In this document: in pieces, positions 55,392-63,395 of the stretch
How positions within the stretch are numbered: the stretch's first letter is position 1
How the letters are laid out: each line of letters opens with the position of its first letter
Position numbers and translations under genes: made by a program
NCBI GenBank assembly: GCA_002238925.1
Contig: MPNH01000003.1
Location: 1-64,000 of the forward strand
Direction of reading: 5' to 3'
Source: Spirochaetaceae bacterium bin103
GTDB taxonomy: Bacteria > Spirochaetota > Spirochaetia > SZUA-6 > Bin103
Length of the DNA: 64,000 bases
The notes under the pieces: model-generated
What the model saw: the letters and a program-made list of their open reading frames with translations, nothing else
The model's database searches: none
What the model was told of the DNA's origin: nothing

Positions 55392-55421
55392 TTGCGCCGC
55401 TGGGGGTGCGGGCACTATCAT
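55392..55421 (+). promoter_or_regulatory. Candidate promoter of the sugar ABC operon
   Basis: TTGCGC (55392-55397) and TATCAT (55416-55421) are 18 bases apart, 35 bases before the start codon. The -10 matches five of six positions and the -35 is weak, consistent with activation from the repeats immediately upstream. Confidence 0.45.
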
Positions 55422-55455
55422 CACCGCACTTGTGACTCCAAGGAGGAAATTGGAC

Positions 55456-56796
55456 ATGCAAACAAGGAAGGACCGCGCCGCGGTCACGCTGATCGCCGCG
55501 CTGGCGGCCCTGTTGGCGGCGCTGCCGGCGTTCGGCGGCGCCGAGGGCGAGACGGCGGCGGCGGAAGAAATCAAGATCCCGATGCTGTTCCGGGAGGGCG
55601 GCAACGACGCCAACACGGTGATGTACCGCGGCTTCATTGACGGTTTCAACGAGCAGTACGACGGCCAATACGAGCTGGACATCGAGTGGGTACCCGGCAT
55701 GGCGGAGGAGATCCGGCTGAAGCTGAAGGCGCTGAACTCGGCGCGCAACCTGCCCGCGGTGGTTACCAACCTTGCCCCGGAGGCGGCGTTCGCCGAGGCG
55801 CTGATGCGCGACGGCCGGCTGATGGACCAGAAGCCGTACCTCGATGCCGACCCGGAGTGGCAGAAGGTGGTGTTCCCGGAAAGCGTGGAATTCAACACCG
55901 ACGCCGAGGGCAGGATGTTCACCTCGCCGTCCACCGGCGCGCCCTACATCGGCATCTACTACAACAAGGAGATGTTCGCCGAGGCGGGCATCGACCAGTT
56001 CCCGACCACCTGGGATGACTTCTTCGCGGCGTGCGAAGCGCTGCAGGCGGCCGGTTTCACGCCGCTGTCGCTGCACACCACGGAGACTGGCTGGATTACC
56101 AATCTGCTGCTCACCACCTACCTGGGCCGCACCCAGGAGGGCCGTGACTTCATGGACATCCGCTACCCGACCGACGAATTCACCTCGGAGATCTTCGTCG
56201 ACGCCGTGCGCATGGTCGAGCGCCTGTACGAGTACACCACCGCGGACGCGATCGGCGGCACCTACGCGCTCGCGGCCAACCACTTCTCCATCTCCGACAC
56301 GGCGATGATTGCCAACGGCCCGTGGATGATCTCCAGCTTCAGCGACACCCAGTACTCGCCGGAGGGCTTCGAGAACAAGGTGGGCTACGGGCGGTTCCCG
56401 AACGACCTGATGATTTCCAACCTGGGCCGCGAGTATGGCCGCGGCGTGTCGATGGACCACGACCTGGCGGTGCGCGAGGGCGCCGTGGAGTGGATCAAGT
56501 TCCTGGCCAGCCGCGACAACATCGCCCAACAGGCAATCGCGCTCGGCCACCTGACCCACCTGGTGCCGCTGAACGACGACGAAAAGGCGGGCCTCGGGCC
56601 GGTCAACGTGGAGTACTTCAACGCGGTCGAGGGGGTAAAACTGACCATTCCCTGGTTCCAGGCGCAATGGGACCCGATCAACCAGGGCGAGACCATCGTG
56701 AGTCAGCTCCCCGCGCTGCTGTACGGCGAGATCACGGCAGAGGAGTACGCCGCCAAGCTCGCGGAATCGGCAAAGGAGTACCGGGCATCGTTGTAG
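55456..56796 (+). CDS. Extracellular solute (sugar)-binding protein, family 1
   Basis: A 446-residue ABC binding protein. The signal peptide is residues 1-28 (LIAALAALLAALPAFGG); no lipobox Cys. The mature part is MalE/UgpB-like: PSTGAPYIGIYYNKEMFAEAGI, PTTWDDFFAACEALQAAGFTP, and MIANGPWMISSF. AGGAGG lies nine bases before the ATG. It heads the operon with two permeases, separated from them by a stem-loop. The substrate is probably an oligosaccharide or sugar derivative. Confidence 0.9.
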   Translation: MQTRKDRAAVTLIAALAALLAALPAFGGAEGETAAAEEIKIPMLFREGGNDANTVMYRGFIDGFNEQYDGQYELDIEWVPGMAEEIRLKLKALNSARNLPAVVTNLAPEAAFAEALMRDGRLMDQKPYLDADPEWQKVVFPESVEFNTDAEGRMFTSPSTGAPYIGIYYNKEMFAEAGIDQFPTTWDDFFAACEALQAAGFTPLSLHTTETGWITNLLLTTYLGRTQEGRDFMDIRYPTDEFTSEIFVDAVRMVERLYEYTTADAIGGTYALAANHFSISDTAMIANGPWMISSFSDTQYSPEGFENKVGYGRFPNDLMISNLGREYGRGVSMDHDLAVREGAVEWIKFLASRDNIAQQAIALGHLTHLVPLNDDEKAGLGPVNVEYFNAVEGVKLTIPWFQAQWDPINQGETIVSQLPALLYGEITAEEYAAKLAESAKEYRASL

Positions 56797-56831
56797 CCTG
56801 CCGTACAGCCTGCCCGTTCGCGGTGTAGCCG

Positions 56832-56863
56832 CGCCGGTACCCGTGCCGCGCCCGGTACCGGCG
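56832..56863 (+). other. Intercistronic stem-loop between binding protein and permease genes
   Basis: CGCCGGTACC (56832-56841) pairs with GGTACCGGCG (56854-56863) around a 12-base loop. A competing stem is CCGTGCC (56841-56847) with GGCACGG (56865-56871). Such hairpins often stabilise binding-protein mRNA and lower expression of the downstream permeases; that is inferred here. Confidence 0.55.
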
Positions 56864-56915
56864 TGGCACGGACCGGCGGCGGGCGCGGTGGGCGCACCAA
56901 CGCCTTGATTGACCG

Positions 56916-57794
56916 ATGATCAAGCCCGGACGCCTGTGGATTGTCCTGTTCCTGCTGCCGGCGCTGGCGATGTTCCTGCTGGTCTACCTGGGACCGCTGG
57001 CCACGGCGGTAACCACCAGCTTCACCAAGTGGAACGGGATGCAGGCGCCGCGCTTCATCGGCCTGGACAACTACCTGCGGCTGGCCGCCAGCGCCAAGTT
57101 CCAGGCGGCGTTCGGCAACACCATCAAGTGGGTGCTGGCGGCGGCGTTCATCCACGTGCCGTTCGGCGTGCTGGTGGCGCTGGTGCTGTTCAAGCGCCCG
57201 CGCGGCTGGCGCTTTACGCGCGCCGTGTTCATGATTCCGAACGTGCTCGGATGGACCGCCCTGTCGATCCTGTTCATGTTCATCTACCTGCCCGACGCCG
57301 GCATCCTGAACGGGCTCATCCAGTCGCTCGGGTTCAGCGACTTCAACCGCAACTGGCTGTACGAGCCGGGCAGCGCGTTCACCGCGGTGACGCTGATCTG
57401 GCTGTTCTTCGCCGCCGTGATCACCCTGATCACGATGTCGGAGCTGATGGCGATTCCGGAGTCGCTGGCCGATTCGGCGCGCATCGACGGCGCGAGCCCG
57501 CTGCAGATCGACCTGTACATCAACCTGCCGATCATCTGGCCAATTGTCGGCACCGGTATCATCATCGCCGTGACCTCGGTGCTGAAGGCGTTCGAGATCA
57601 TCTTCCTCACCACCGGCGGCGGGCCCGGTGACCGCACCATCAACATCTCGGTGATCATGGTGAACCGGCTGCTCAACAGCCAGGAGTATGGCTACGCCAA
57701 CGCGCTGGCGGTGGTGCTGCTGCTCATGGGCATGGCGGCGATCCTGCTGGTGCAATGGCTGTTCCGCCTCGGCAGAGGCTATCGTGATCAGTAG
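56916..57794 (+). CDS. Sugar ABC transporter permease (MalF/UgpA-like)
   Basis: A 292-residue membrane protein with six hydrophobic segments. The coupling loop is ELMAIPESLADSARIDGASP, the EAA motif that contacts the ATPase. The end FLTTGGGPGDRTINISVIM is typical for this family. It follows the binding-protein gene by 119 bases. The second permease begins 71 bases later. Confidence 0.93.
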   Translation: MIKPGRLWIVLFLLPALAMFLLVYLGPLATAVTTSFTKWNGMQAPRFIGLDNYLRLAASAKFQAAFGNTIKWVLAAAFIHVPFGVLVALVLFKRPRGWRFTRAVFMIPNVLGWTALSILFMFIYLPDAGILNGLIQSLGFSDFNRNWLYEPGSAFTAVTLIWLFFAAVITLITMSELMAIPESLADSARIDGASPLQIDLYINLPIIWPIVGTGIIIAVTSVLKAFEIIFLTTGGGPGDRTINISVIMVNRLLNSQEYGYANALAVVLLLMGMAAILLVQWLFRLGRGYRDQ

Positions 57795-57865
57795 ACCGCC
57801 GGCACCCGCCGGCACGGCAATTACCTTGCCCGCGCCGTTACGGATTCGGCTTGGCGCAGGCTACC

Positions 57866-58741
57866 GTGAGTAGCGGAGCCGCCGCCCGCGTCGGCATTGC
57901 CACGCCGGGTCAACGCATCGCGGCCGGCGCAGCCGCCCTGTTCCGCTACGCGGTAATAGGATTCGTGGTCGCCATCTCGGTGCTGCCCCTGGTATGGGTG
58001 GTAATCTCGTCGCTGGAAACCAACGCCGAGATCCTGTCGTCGGCGCTCAACCTGCCGGCGGCGCCATCGCTCAAGGGCTATGCGACGGCGTTCCGCTTCG
58101 CGCGCCTGGACCTGAAGTTCGTCACCTCGCTGATCGTGGCCGTGTCCACCACCACCGTCTCCCTGCTGATCTACTCGCTGGCCGCGTATGCCCTGTCGCG
58201 CTTCCGCTTCCGCCTGCGCACGCTGGTGTTCACGCTGCTGATTTCGTCGATCCTGATCCCGGTCAACACCATGGTGCAGCCGGTGTACGAAATGGTGCTG
58301 CGGCTGGGCCTGTACGACACCAAGGCGGCGCTGATCCTGGTGTACACCGGGTTCTCGATGCCGCTGTGCCTGTTCGTGCTGCGCAGTTACATGATGCACC
58401 TGCCCTACGAGATGGAGGAGTCCGCCTACCTGGAGGGGGCGAGCGTGCCGCGCACCTTCTGGCAGATCATGCTGCCGTTGACCCAGCCGGCGCTGGTCAG
58501 TTCGGCGGTGCTCACCTTCCTGGGTTCGTGGAACGAGCTGCTGTACGCGCTCCTGCTCACCTCCTCCGAGCACAACCGCACCCTGCCGCTGGCGATGCGC
58601 TACTTCATGCAGCAGTTCACCTTCGACTTCTCGGCCATGTTCGCCGCCCTGGTAATCTACGTGGTGCCGTCGATCATCCTGTACGTCGTCCTGCAGGAGC
58701 AGATCATGTCCGGCATCGCCGCCGGCGCCATCAACGAGTAG
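57866..58741 (+). CDS. Sugar ABC transporter permease (MalG/UgpE-like)
   Basis: A 291-residue partner permease with six membrane segments. The family motif is EMEESAYLEGASVPRTFWQI, and the N-terminal MalG feature PLVWVVISSLETNAEI is present. The start is uncertain: GTG 57866 is chosen, and a TTG at 57851 would add five residues. No ATP-binding protein follows, so a shared MsmK/UgpC-type ATPase encoded elsewhere is expected. Confidence 0.92.
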   Translation: MSSGAAARVGIATPGQRIAAGAAALFRYAVIGFVVAISVLPLVWVVISSLETNAEILSSALNLPAAPSLKGYATAFRFARLDLKFVTSLIVAVSTTTVSLLIYSLAAYALSRFRFRLRTLVFTLLISSILIPVNTMVQPVYEMVLRLGLYDTKAALILVYTGFSMPLCLFVLRSYMMHLPYEMEESAYLEGASVPRTFWQIMLPLTQPALVSSAVLTFLGSWNELLYALLLTSSEHNRTLPLAMRYFMQQFTFDFSAMFAALVIYVVPSIILYVVLQEQIMSGIAAGAINE

Positions 58742-58790
58742 CAGTTAAGGAGCCGGTGCCGGTGCCGGGGCCGCCGGTGCCGGGAAAGGC

Positions 58791-58819
58791 TTGACAATAA
58801 ATGATATTCAATTATCATT
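58791..58819 (+). promoter_or_regulatory. Promoter with Fur/Zur-like operator before the CobW operon
   Basis: TTGACA (58791-58796) and TATCAT (58813-58818) are 16 bases apart. Covering the spacer and -10 is a perfect inverted repeat, AATGATA (58800-58806) and TATCATT (58813-58819), with six bases between. The AT-rich GATA/TATC pattern resembles Fur-family boxes; with a CobW-type metallochaperone downstream, a Zur site repressing transcription when zinc is ample is likely. Confidence 0.65.
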
Positions 58820-58863
58820 AATCGAACGGCCCGGTGCTCGCACCGCTGCTCCAGGAGGACAAT

Positions 58864-60210
58864 TTGGACAAGCCCCGAAACATACCGGTAACGATCCTTA
58901 CCGGCTTCCTCGGTTCCGGCAAGACGACTCTGCTGAACCGGATCTTGAGTGAGGAGCACGGCAAACGCATCGCCGTGATCGAAAACGAATTCGGAGAGGT
59001 CGGCATCGACCAGGCGCTCGTCATCAACGCGGACGAGGAGATCTTCGAGATGTCGAACGGATGCATCTGCTGCACGGTGCGCGGAGACCTGATTCGCGTG
59101 CTTGGCAACCTGATGAAGCGTCGCGACAAGTTCGACTACGTGTTGGTGGAGACCACCGGGCTCGCCGACCCCGGTCCGGTGGCTCAAACCTTCTTCATGG
59201 ACGACGAGATTCGCGCGGAGTTCGCGCTGGACGGGATCGTCACGCTGGTCGACGCGGCGCACGTGGAGCAGCAGATCGGCCGAAACGACGAGAGCGCGGA
59301 ACAGATCGCGTTCGCGGACGTCCTGGTTCTCAACAAGACTGACCTCGTCGACGGCGACGCGATCGACAGGATCGAGGCTCGCGTCCGGGACATGAACCGA
59401 ATGGCGCGAGTCATCCGTAGCGAGCGGGCGGACGTGTCGGTCGATACGGTACTCAACCTCGGCGCCTTCGACCTGGACCAGGTGCTCGAGCGTCGTCCCA
59501 CCTTCCTCGAGCCGGAATACCCGTTCGAATGGACTGGCGTCTATTCGCTCGACGCCGGCCGCTACGAACTCAGCCTGGCAGATGGACCTGATCCGGCGAT
59601 GTCTCTCGTCATTGTGCCCGGCCAGGGCACGGATGACGCGGCACTGCGCGAGAGTGCGGAGTGGTGTGTGCGCCGGTACGCCGAACCTGCGGATGTCGTT
59701 TCCCCGGCGGGCGAAATTGCCGCCGGAAGGCACCTGAGCCTGCAGCTCGACTCCCCGGGGCGCAAGTCGTTCTTCCTGGCGGTCGATACGCAGGCGAGGG
59801 TCGGCCTCTACGCCCAGCACAGCGCGGAGGAATTCGATCTGCAGTTGACCAGGGCGAACGGCGAGGCGGTTCCCGCCGAGGTGGAGCGAACCTGGGTCGC
59901 GCAGCATGAGCACGACGACGAGGTGGGCTCGATCGCAATCGAGACGGAGGGCGACGTCGATCCCAACAAGCTCAACAAATGGCTTTCCGAACTGCTCTTT
60001 GAACGCGGGGTGGACATCTTCCGAATGAAGGGCTTCATCAGTCTTGCGGGCGAGTCGCGGCGCTTCGTTTTCCAGGGCGTTCACATGCTCTTCGACGGCC
60101 AGCCGGATCGTCCGTGGGGGGACGCGCCCCGCCGCAATCAGCTCGTATTCATTGGCCGCAACCTCCACGAGCAGTCCATGCGGCAGGGTTTCGAGGCATG
60201 TCTGATTTGA
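58864..60210 (+). CDS. CobW/COG0523-family GTP-dependent metal chaperone with mid-protein insertion
   Basis: A 448-residue G3E GTPase. The TTG start is set by AGGAGG (58853-58858). Walker [10 protein letters not shown] (14-22), the metal motif CICC (67-70), Walker [12 protein letters not shown] and NKTD (157-160) are present. Residues about 222-350, between GTPase and CobW_C domain, are an insertion starting [20 protein letters not shown] and ending with a His/Asp patch (QHEHDDE). The CobW_C part ([20 protein letters not shown]) follows. The operator upstream suggests a zinc role, although cobalt is also possible. Confidence 0.9.
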   Translation: MDKPRNIPVTILTGFLGSGKTTLLNRILSEEHGKRIAVIENEFGEVGIDQALVINADEEIFEMSNGCICCTVRGDLIRVLGNLMKRRDKFDYVLVETTGLADPGPVAQTFFMDDEIRAEFALDGIVTLVDAAHVEQQIGRNDESAEQIAFADVLVLNKTDLVDGDAIDRIEARVRDMNRMARVIRSERADVSVDTVLNLGAFDLDQVLERRPTFLEPEYPFEWTGVYSLDAGRYELSLADGPDPAMSLVIVPGQGTDDAALRESAEWCVRRYAEPADVVSPAGEIAAGRHLSLQLDSPGRKSFFLAVDTQARVGLYAQHSAEEFDLQLTRANGEAVPAEVERTWVAQHEHDDEVGSIAIETEGDVDPNKLNKWLSELLFERGVDIFRMKGFISLAGESRRFVFQGVHMLFDGQPDRPWGDAPRRNQLVFIGRNLHEQSMRQGFEACLI

Positions 60211-61247
60211 CCGCGGACAGCCCCGAGGGTGTTCTTCGCCCGGGCTGGTCTGCGCGCGTCGACGACTACCCCATCGCCGGTGGCTGGACCCTGCGCGGTG
60301 AGGCGCTTGTGGTCGGTGATGCCGCGGGTGGCGTCTACGCGTTCGACGGCAAGTCCGGCGCGACCATCTGGGCGCAGCGCGGAGTCCATGAAGGCGGAGT
60401 GCTCGCGGTGGCGATTCACCCAAGCCAACCGGTGTTCGCTACGGGCGGACAGGACGGCCGGGTCCTGCTCTGGAGTGCCGCGGAAGGTCGGACAAGCCTG
60501 GCTGTCGACGTCGGGAGCGGTTGGGTGGAGAACGTGGCATGGTCGCCGGACGGAAAGCGGCTGGCGGTATCCTGCGCCCGGCAGGTTCACGCCTATGGCG
60601 CGGACGGCGCGAAAATCTGGCGATCTGATGATCATCCGAGTACCGTCAGCGCTATCGCGTGGTCCAGCCCGGAGGAACTCGCGTCGGCCTGTTACGGTCG
60701 GGTGACGTTCTTCGACGCGTCCGGCGGAAAGCCTGGCCAGAAGCTGGAGTGGACGGGTTCCCTGGTGTCGATGGTGCTGAGCCCGGACGGGGATATCGTG
60801 GCCTGCGGAAGCCAGGACAACTCGGTGCATTTCTGGCGCCGCTCCACGGAGCAGGACTCGATGATGTCGGGATATCCCGCCAAGCCGTCGGCCCTGGCCT
60901 TCGACGGCACCGGCACCCTCTTGGCCACCGGCGGCGGGGAGGCGGTGACGGTCTGGAGCTTCCAGGGACGTGGTCCCGAAGGCACCCGGCCCGGCGTTCT
61001 GGACCTTCATGCTGAAACCGTTACCACGCTCTCCTTCGCTCGCCGCGGGATGCGCCTGGCCTCGGGAGGCAGGGACGGCGTCGTCGCGGTGTGGTCGCTT
61101 GGGCGCGGTGGGAAGGGCGATGCGATAGGAGCTGCGCCTGTGGCGGATGTGGTCGGCGACGTGTACTGGCGGCCAGATGGACACGCGCTTGCTGCACTCG
61201 ACGCTCAGGGTGGCGCGACGGTTTGGCAGGTGATGGCACGCGCATGA
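60198..61247 (+). CDS. WD40-repeat protein
   Basis: A 349-residue beta-propeller protein of about seven blades. The repeats end in marks such as [50 protein letters not shown] and [16 protein letters not shown]. There is no signal peptide, so it is cytoplasmic and probably an interaction scaffold. It starts 13 bases inside the CobW gene and its stop overlaps the ferredoxin-like gene (ATGA), so all three are translated as one unit. Confidence 0.88.
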   Translation: MSDLTADSPEGVLRPGWSARVDDYPIAGGWTLRGEALVVGDAAGGVYAFDGKSGATIWAQRGVHEGGVLAVAIHPSQPVFATGGQDGRVLLWSAAEGRTSLAVDVGSGWVENVAWSPDGKRLAVSCARQVHAYGADGAKIWRSDDHPSTVSAIAWSSPEELASACYGRVTFFDASGGKPGQKLEWTGSLVSMVLSPDGDIVACGSQDNSVHFWRRSTEQDSMMSGYPAKPSALAFDGTGTLLATGGGEAVTVWSFQGRGPEGTRPGVLDLHAETVTTLSFARRGMRLASGGRDGVVAVWSLGRGGKGDAIGAAPVADVVGDVYWRPDGHALAALDAQGGATVWQVMARA

Positions 61248-61768
61248 ATGCTCAGACCAAACGCATCCGCGAGACGCTCGGCAGATGCGAACCAATGGCT
61301 ACGGCCCGAGGGCGCGTTCTCGGGCAGGTCTTGGTGTGCGAAGGCTGTTGCTGCGGTCGGACGGACAAGGGGTTCGCGCCGGTCCCCCGCGACTGGATCA
61401 AGCAGCAGTGGAAAGACGAGAAGCTCAACAAGTCGGTGCAACTGACGATCTCCGGGTGCCTGGGTCCGTGCGATCTGGCCAATGTCGTCTGTGTCGTCTC
61501 GCCCAAGGGGCTGCAGTGGTTGGGAGGCCTCCAGGAACAGTGGCAGTTCGACTTGCTCCTGGATTGGGCGCGAGCCTCTCGCGATGCGGGGATGTTGCTC
61601 GAATTGCCGGCTGAACTGCGCCGCCACCGGTTTGTGCGGTTCGCTGTTGAGCATGGCATTCTTGCAGATGCCGGTGGCCTGCCGGTCGCGCAGGTTTGCC
61701 ACGAACACTGCTGCGCCGCGGTTCCGGAACCGCGGCAGGTGGCCGGGATGCACGCGCGGCGCGGGTAA
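61244..61768 (+). CDS. Thioredoxin-like [2Fe-2S] ferredoxin-type metal protein
   Basis: A 174-residue cysteine-rich protein. Residues about 28-100 form a thioredoxin-like ferredoxin fold with CEGCCCG (Cys32, 35, 36, 37) and ISGCLGPCDLANVV (Cys72, Cys76), enough for a [2Fe-2S] cluster or a metal site. The C-terminal tail has more potential ligands (QVCHEHCCAA). Being third in the CobW operon, it could be the client or donor of the chaperone's metal; this is inference. Confidence 0.8.
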   Translation: MNAQTKRIRETLGRCEPMATARGRVLGQVLVCEGCCCGRTDKGFAPVPRDWIKQQWKDEKLNKSVQLTISGCLGPCDLANVVCVVSPKGLQWLGGLQEQWQFDLLLDWARASRDAGMLLELPAELRRHRFVRFAVEHGILADAGGLPVAQVCHEHCCAAVPEPRQVAGMHARRG

Positions 61769-61844
61769 CGTCCGATCCGCCTCCGGTGCAGGTGTGGCCG
61801 CGGCTGTCGACGGCGGCGGGCGGCCGTGGTATCAGTGACCCTCG

Positions 61845-63272
61845 ATGCCGAAGCAACCGAATATTCTCGTACTGCTCGCCGACCAGCTCCGCTACGATGC
61901 GTTGAGCTGCAACGGCGCCCCGGTGTGCCGCACCCCGGCCATGGACGCGGTGGCCGCGGCGGGAGTGCGGTTCAGCAGCGCCTTCACGCCGATTGCGCTG
62001 TGCACGCCGGCGCGCGCCTCGCTGCTGACCGGGCGCTATCCGCACAACCACCTGCAACTGTCCAACATCGGCAACTTCAACGGCGTGTTCGACGACCGGC
62101 TCATCGGTCAGCCCACGCTGCTGTCGCGGCTCGCCGGCGCCGGCTACCGCGTCGGCTACGCCGGCAAGTGGCACCTGCCGCGCGAAGGCGACGGCGCCAT
62201 GTGGGGGGTGGAGCGCTGGCATACGCCCGGCGAGTGGTCCCGCCCGCTGGCGCAGGACGGCTACGACTTCGCCCGCAACGAGGTGCAGCGCCTGGAGTGG
62301 GGCGGGGCCGCGCCGTTCGCCGGGCGCAACACGCTGCCCGCCGAGCGCACCCAGGAAGCGTGGACGGCGGACCGCGCCATCGAGATGGTCGATGCGTTCG
62401 GCGGCGGTGACGCGCCGTTCCTGGTGTTCGCCTCCTTCTTCGGCCCCCACTTCCCGTACGCGGTGCCGGCGCCGTGGGACACCCGGTACGACCCAGCCGA
62501 CGTACCGCGCCCGGCCAACTTCGACGAGCGGTTCGCCGGCAAGCCGCTCATCCAGCAGAAGGAACTGCTGCGCTGGAACGCCGCCCACCTCACCTGGCCC
62601 GACTGGCAGCGGGTGCTCGCCGCCTACTGGGGCTACTGCAGCTTCGTCGACCACCAGATGGGCCGCGTGCTCGAAGCGCTGGAGCGCTCCGGGCTGCGCG
62701 ACGACACCATCGTGGTGGTGACCGCCGACCACGGCGACATGGTCGGCAGCCACCGGCTGTTCAACAAAGGCTTCCACATGTACGAGGAGACCCACCGCAT
62801 ACCGCTGTTGGTCGCCGGCCCCGGCGTCGAACGCGGCGCCGCCGCCGAGGCCTTCGCCAACCTGGTCGACCTGGCCCCCACCCTGCTGGAGCAGGCCGCC
62901 GCCGAGCCGCTGTCCGGCGCCGACGGGCGCTCCCTGGCGCCGCTGCTCGCCGGCAGCACGCCGCCCGACTGGCCGGACGACGTGTTCGCCGAGTTCCACG
63001 GCTACGAGACCACCCTGTACAGCGCGCGCATGATCCGCACCGCCGACTGGAAGTACGTCTACAACCCGGCCACCGAGGACGAGCTGTACGACCTGCGCTC
63101 CGACCCCGGCGAGCTGCACAACCTGGCAGCCATGGTCGCCTACGGCCACGTCCTGCGCCGCATGAAGGCGCGCCTGGTTGCCCGCATGCGCGCAACGGGA
63201 GACAGTCTGGCAGCCGAAAACGCCTGGCAGGCCAACTCCTACGACCTCTTCCTCTCCGCCCGCGAATGCTGA
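61845..63272 (+). CDS. Type I sulfatase
   Basis: A 475-residue alkaline-phosphatase-fold sulfatase. The formylglycine motif is CTPARASLLTGR with Cys53; other sites are LLADQLRYD (metal Asp), GYAGKWHLPR (Lys, His) and VVTADHGDMVGSH (metal Asp-His). No signal peptide is visible, so it may be cytoplasmic or exported another way. It needs a formylglycine-generating enzyme not seen in this window. Substrates could be sulfated sugars, in line with the glycan-related genes. Confidence 0.92.
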   Translation: MPKQPNILVLLADQLRYDALSCNGAPVCRTPAMDAVAAAGVRFSSAFTPIALCTPARASLLTGRYPHNHLQLSNIGNFNGVFDDRLIGQPTLLSRLAGAGYRVGYAGKWHLPREGDGAMWGVERWHTPGEWSRPLAQDGYDFARNEVQRLEWGGAAPFAGRNTLPAERTQEAWTADRAIEMVDAFGGGDAPFLVFASFFGPHFPYAVPAPWDTRYDPADVPRPANFDERFAGKPLIQQKELLRWNAAHLTWPDWQRVLAAYWGYCSFVDHQMGRVLEALERSGLRDDTIVVVTADHGDMVGSHRLFNKGFHMYEETHRIPLLVAGPGVERGAAAEAFANLVDLAPTLLEQAAAEPLSGADGRSLAPLLAGSTPPDWPDDVFAEFHGYETTLYSARMIRTADWKYVYNPATEDELYDLRSDPGELHNLAAMVAYGHVLRRMKARLVARMRATGDSLAAENAWQANSYDLFLSAREC

Positions 63273-63325
63273 CCGCCCACCCGTCGCAGGCCAGGAGACG
63301 CAGCGACAGCGCGGCCCACCAGGAC

Positions 63326-63371
63326 ACAATAGATATTTTGCCAAGATATCTATTGCCAAAATATCTATTGT
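63326..63371. promoter_or_regulatory. AT-rich iterated palindromic site before the ATPase gene
   Basis: A perfect 15-bp inverted repeat, ACAATAGATATTTTG (63326-63340) and CAAAATATCTATTGT (63357-63371), encloses a third copy of the core, ATATCTATTG at 63346-63355. The core thus occurs once inverted and twice directly, 15 bases apart. It lies 24 bases before the ATG and is AT-rich in a GC-rich genome, which suggests an operator. Confidence 0.65.
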
Positions 63372-63395
63372 CGTTTACTGTTGGGGCAGCCTCGC

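Noticed and set aside
63326-63371. Possible CRISPR repeat
   Set aside because: Only three short cores in one 46-base palindromic site, without spacers of uniform length.
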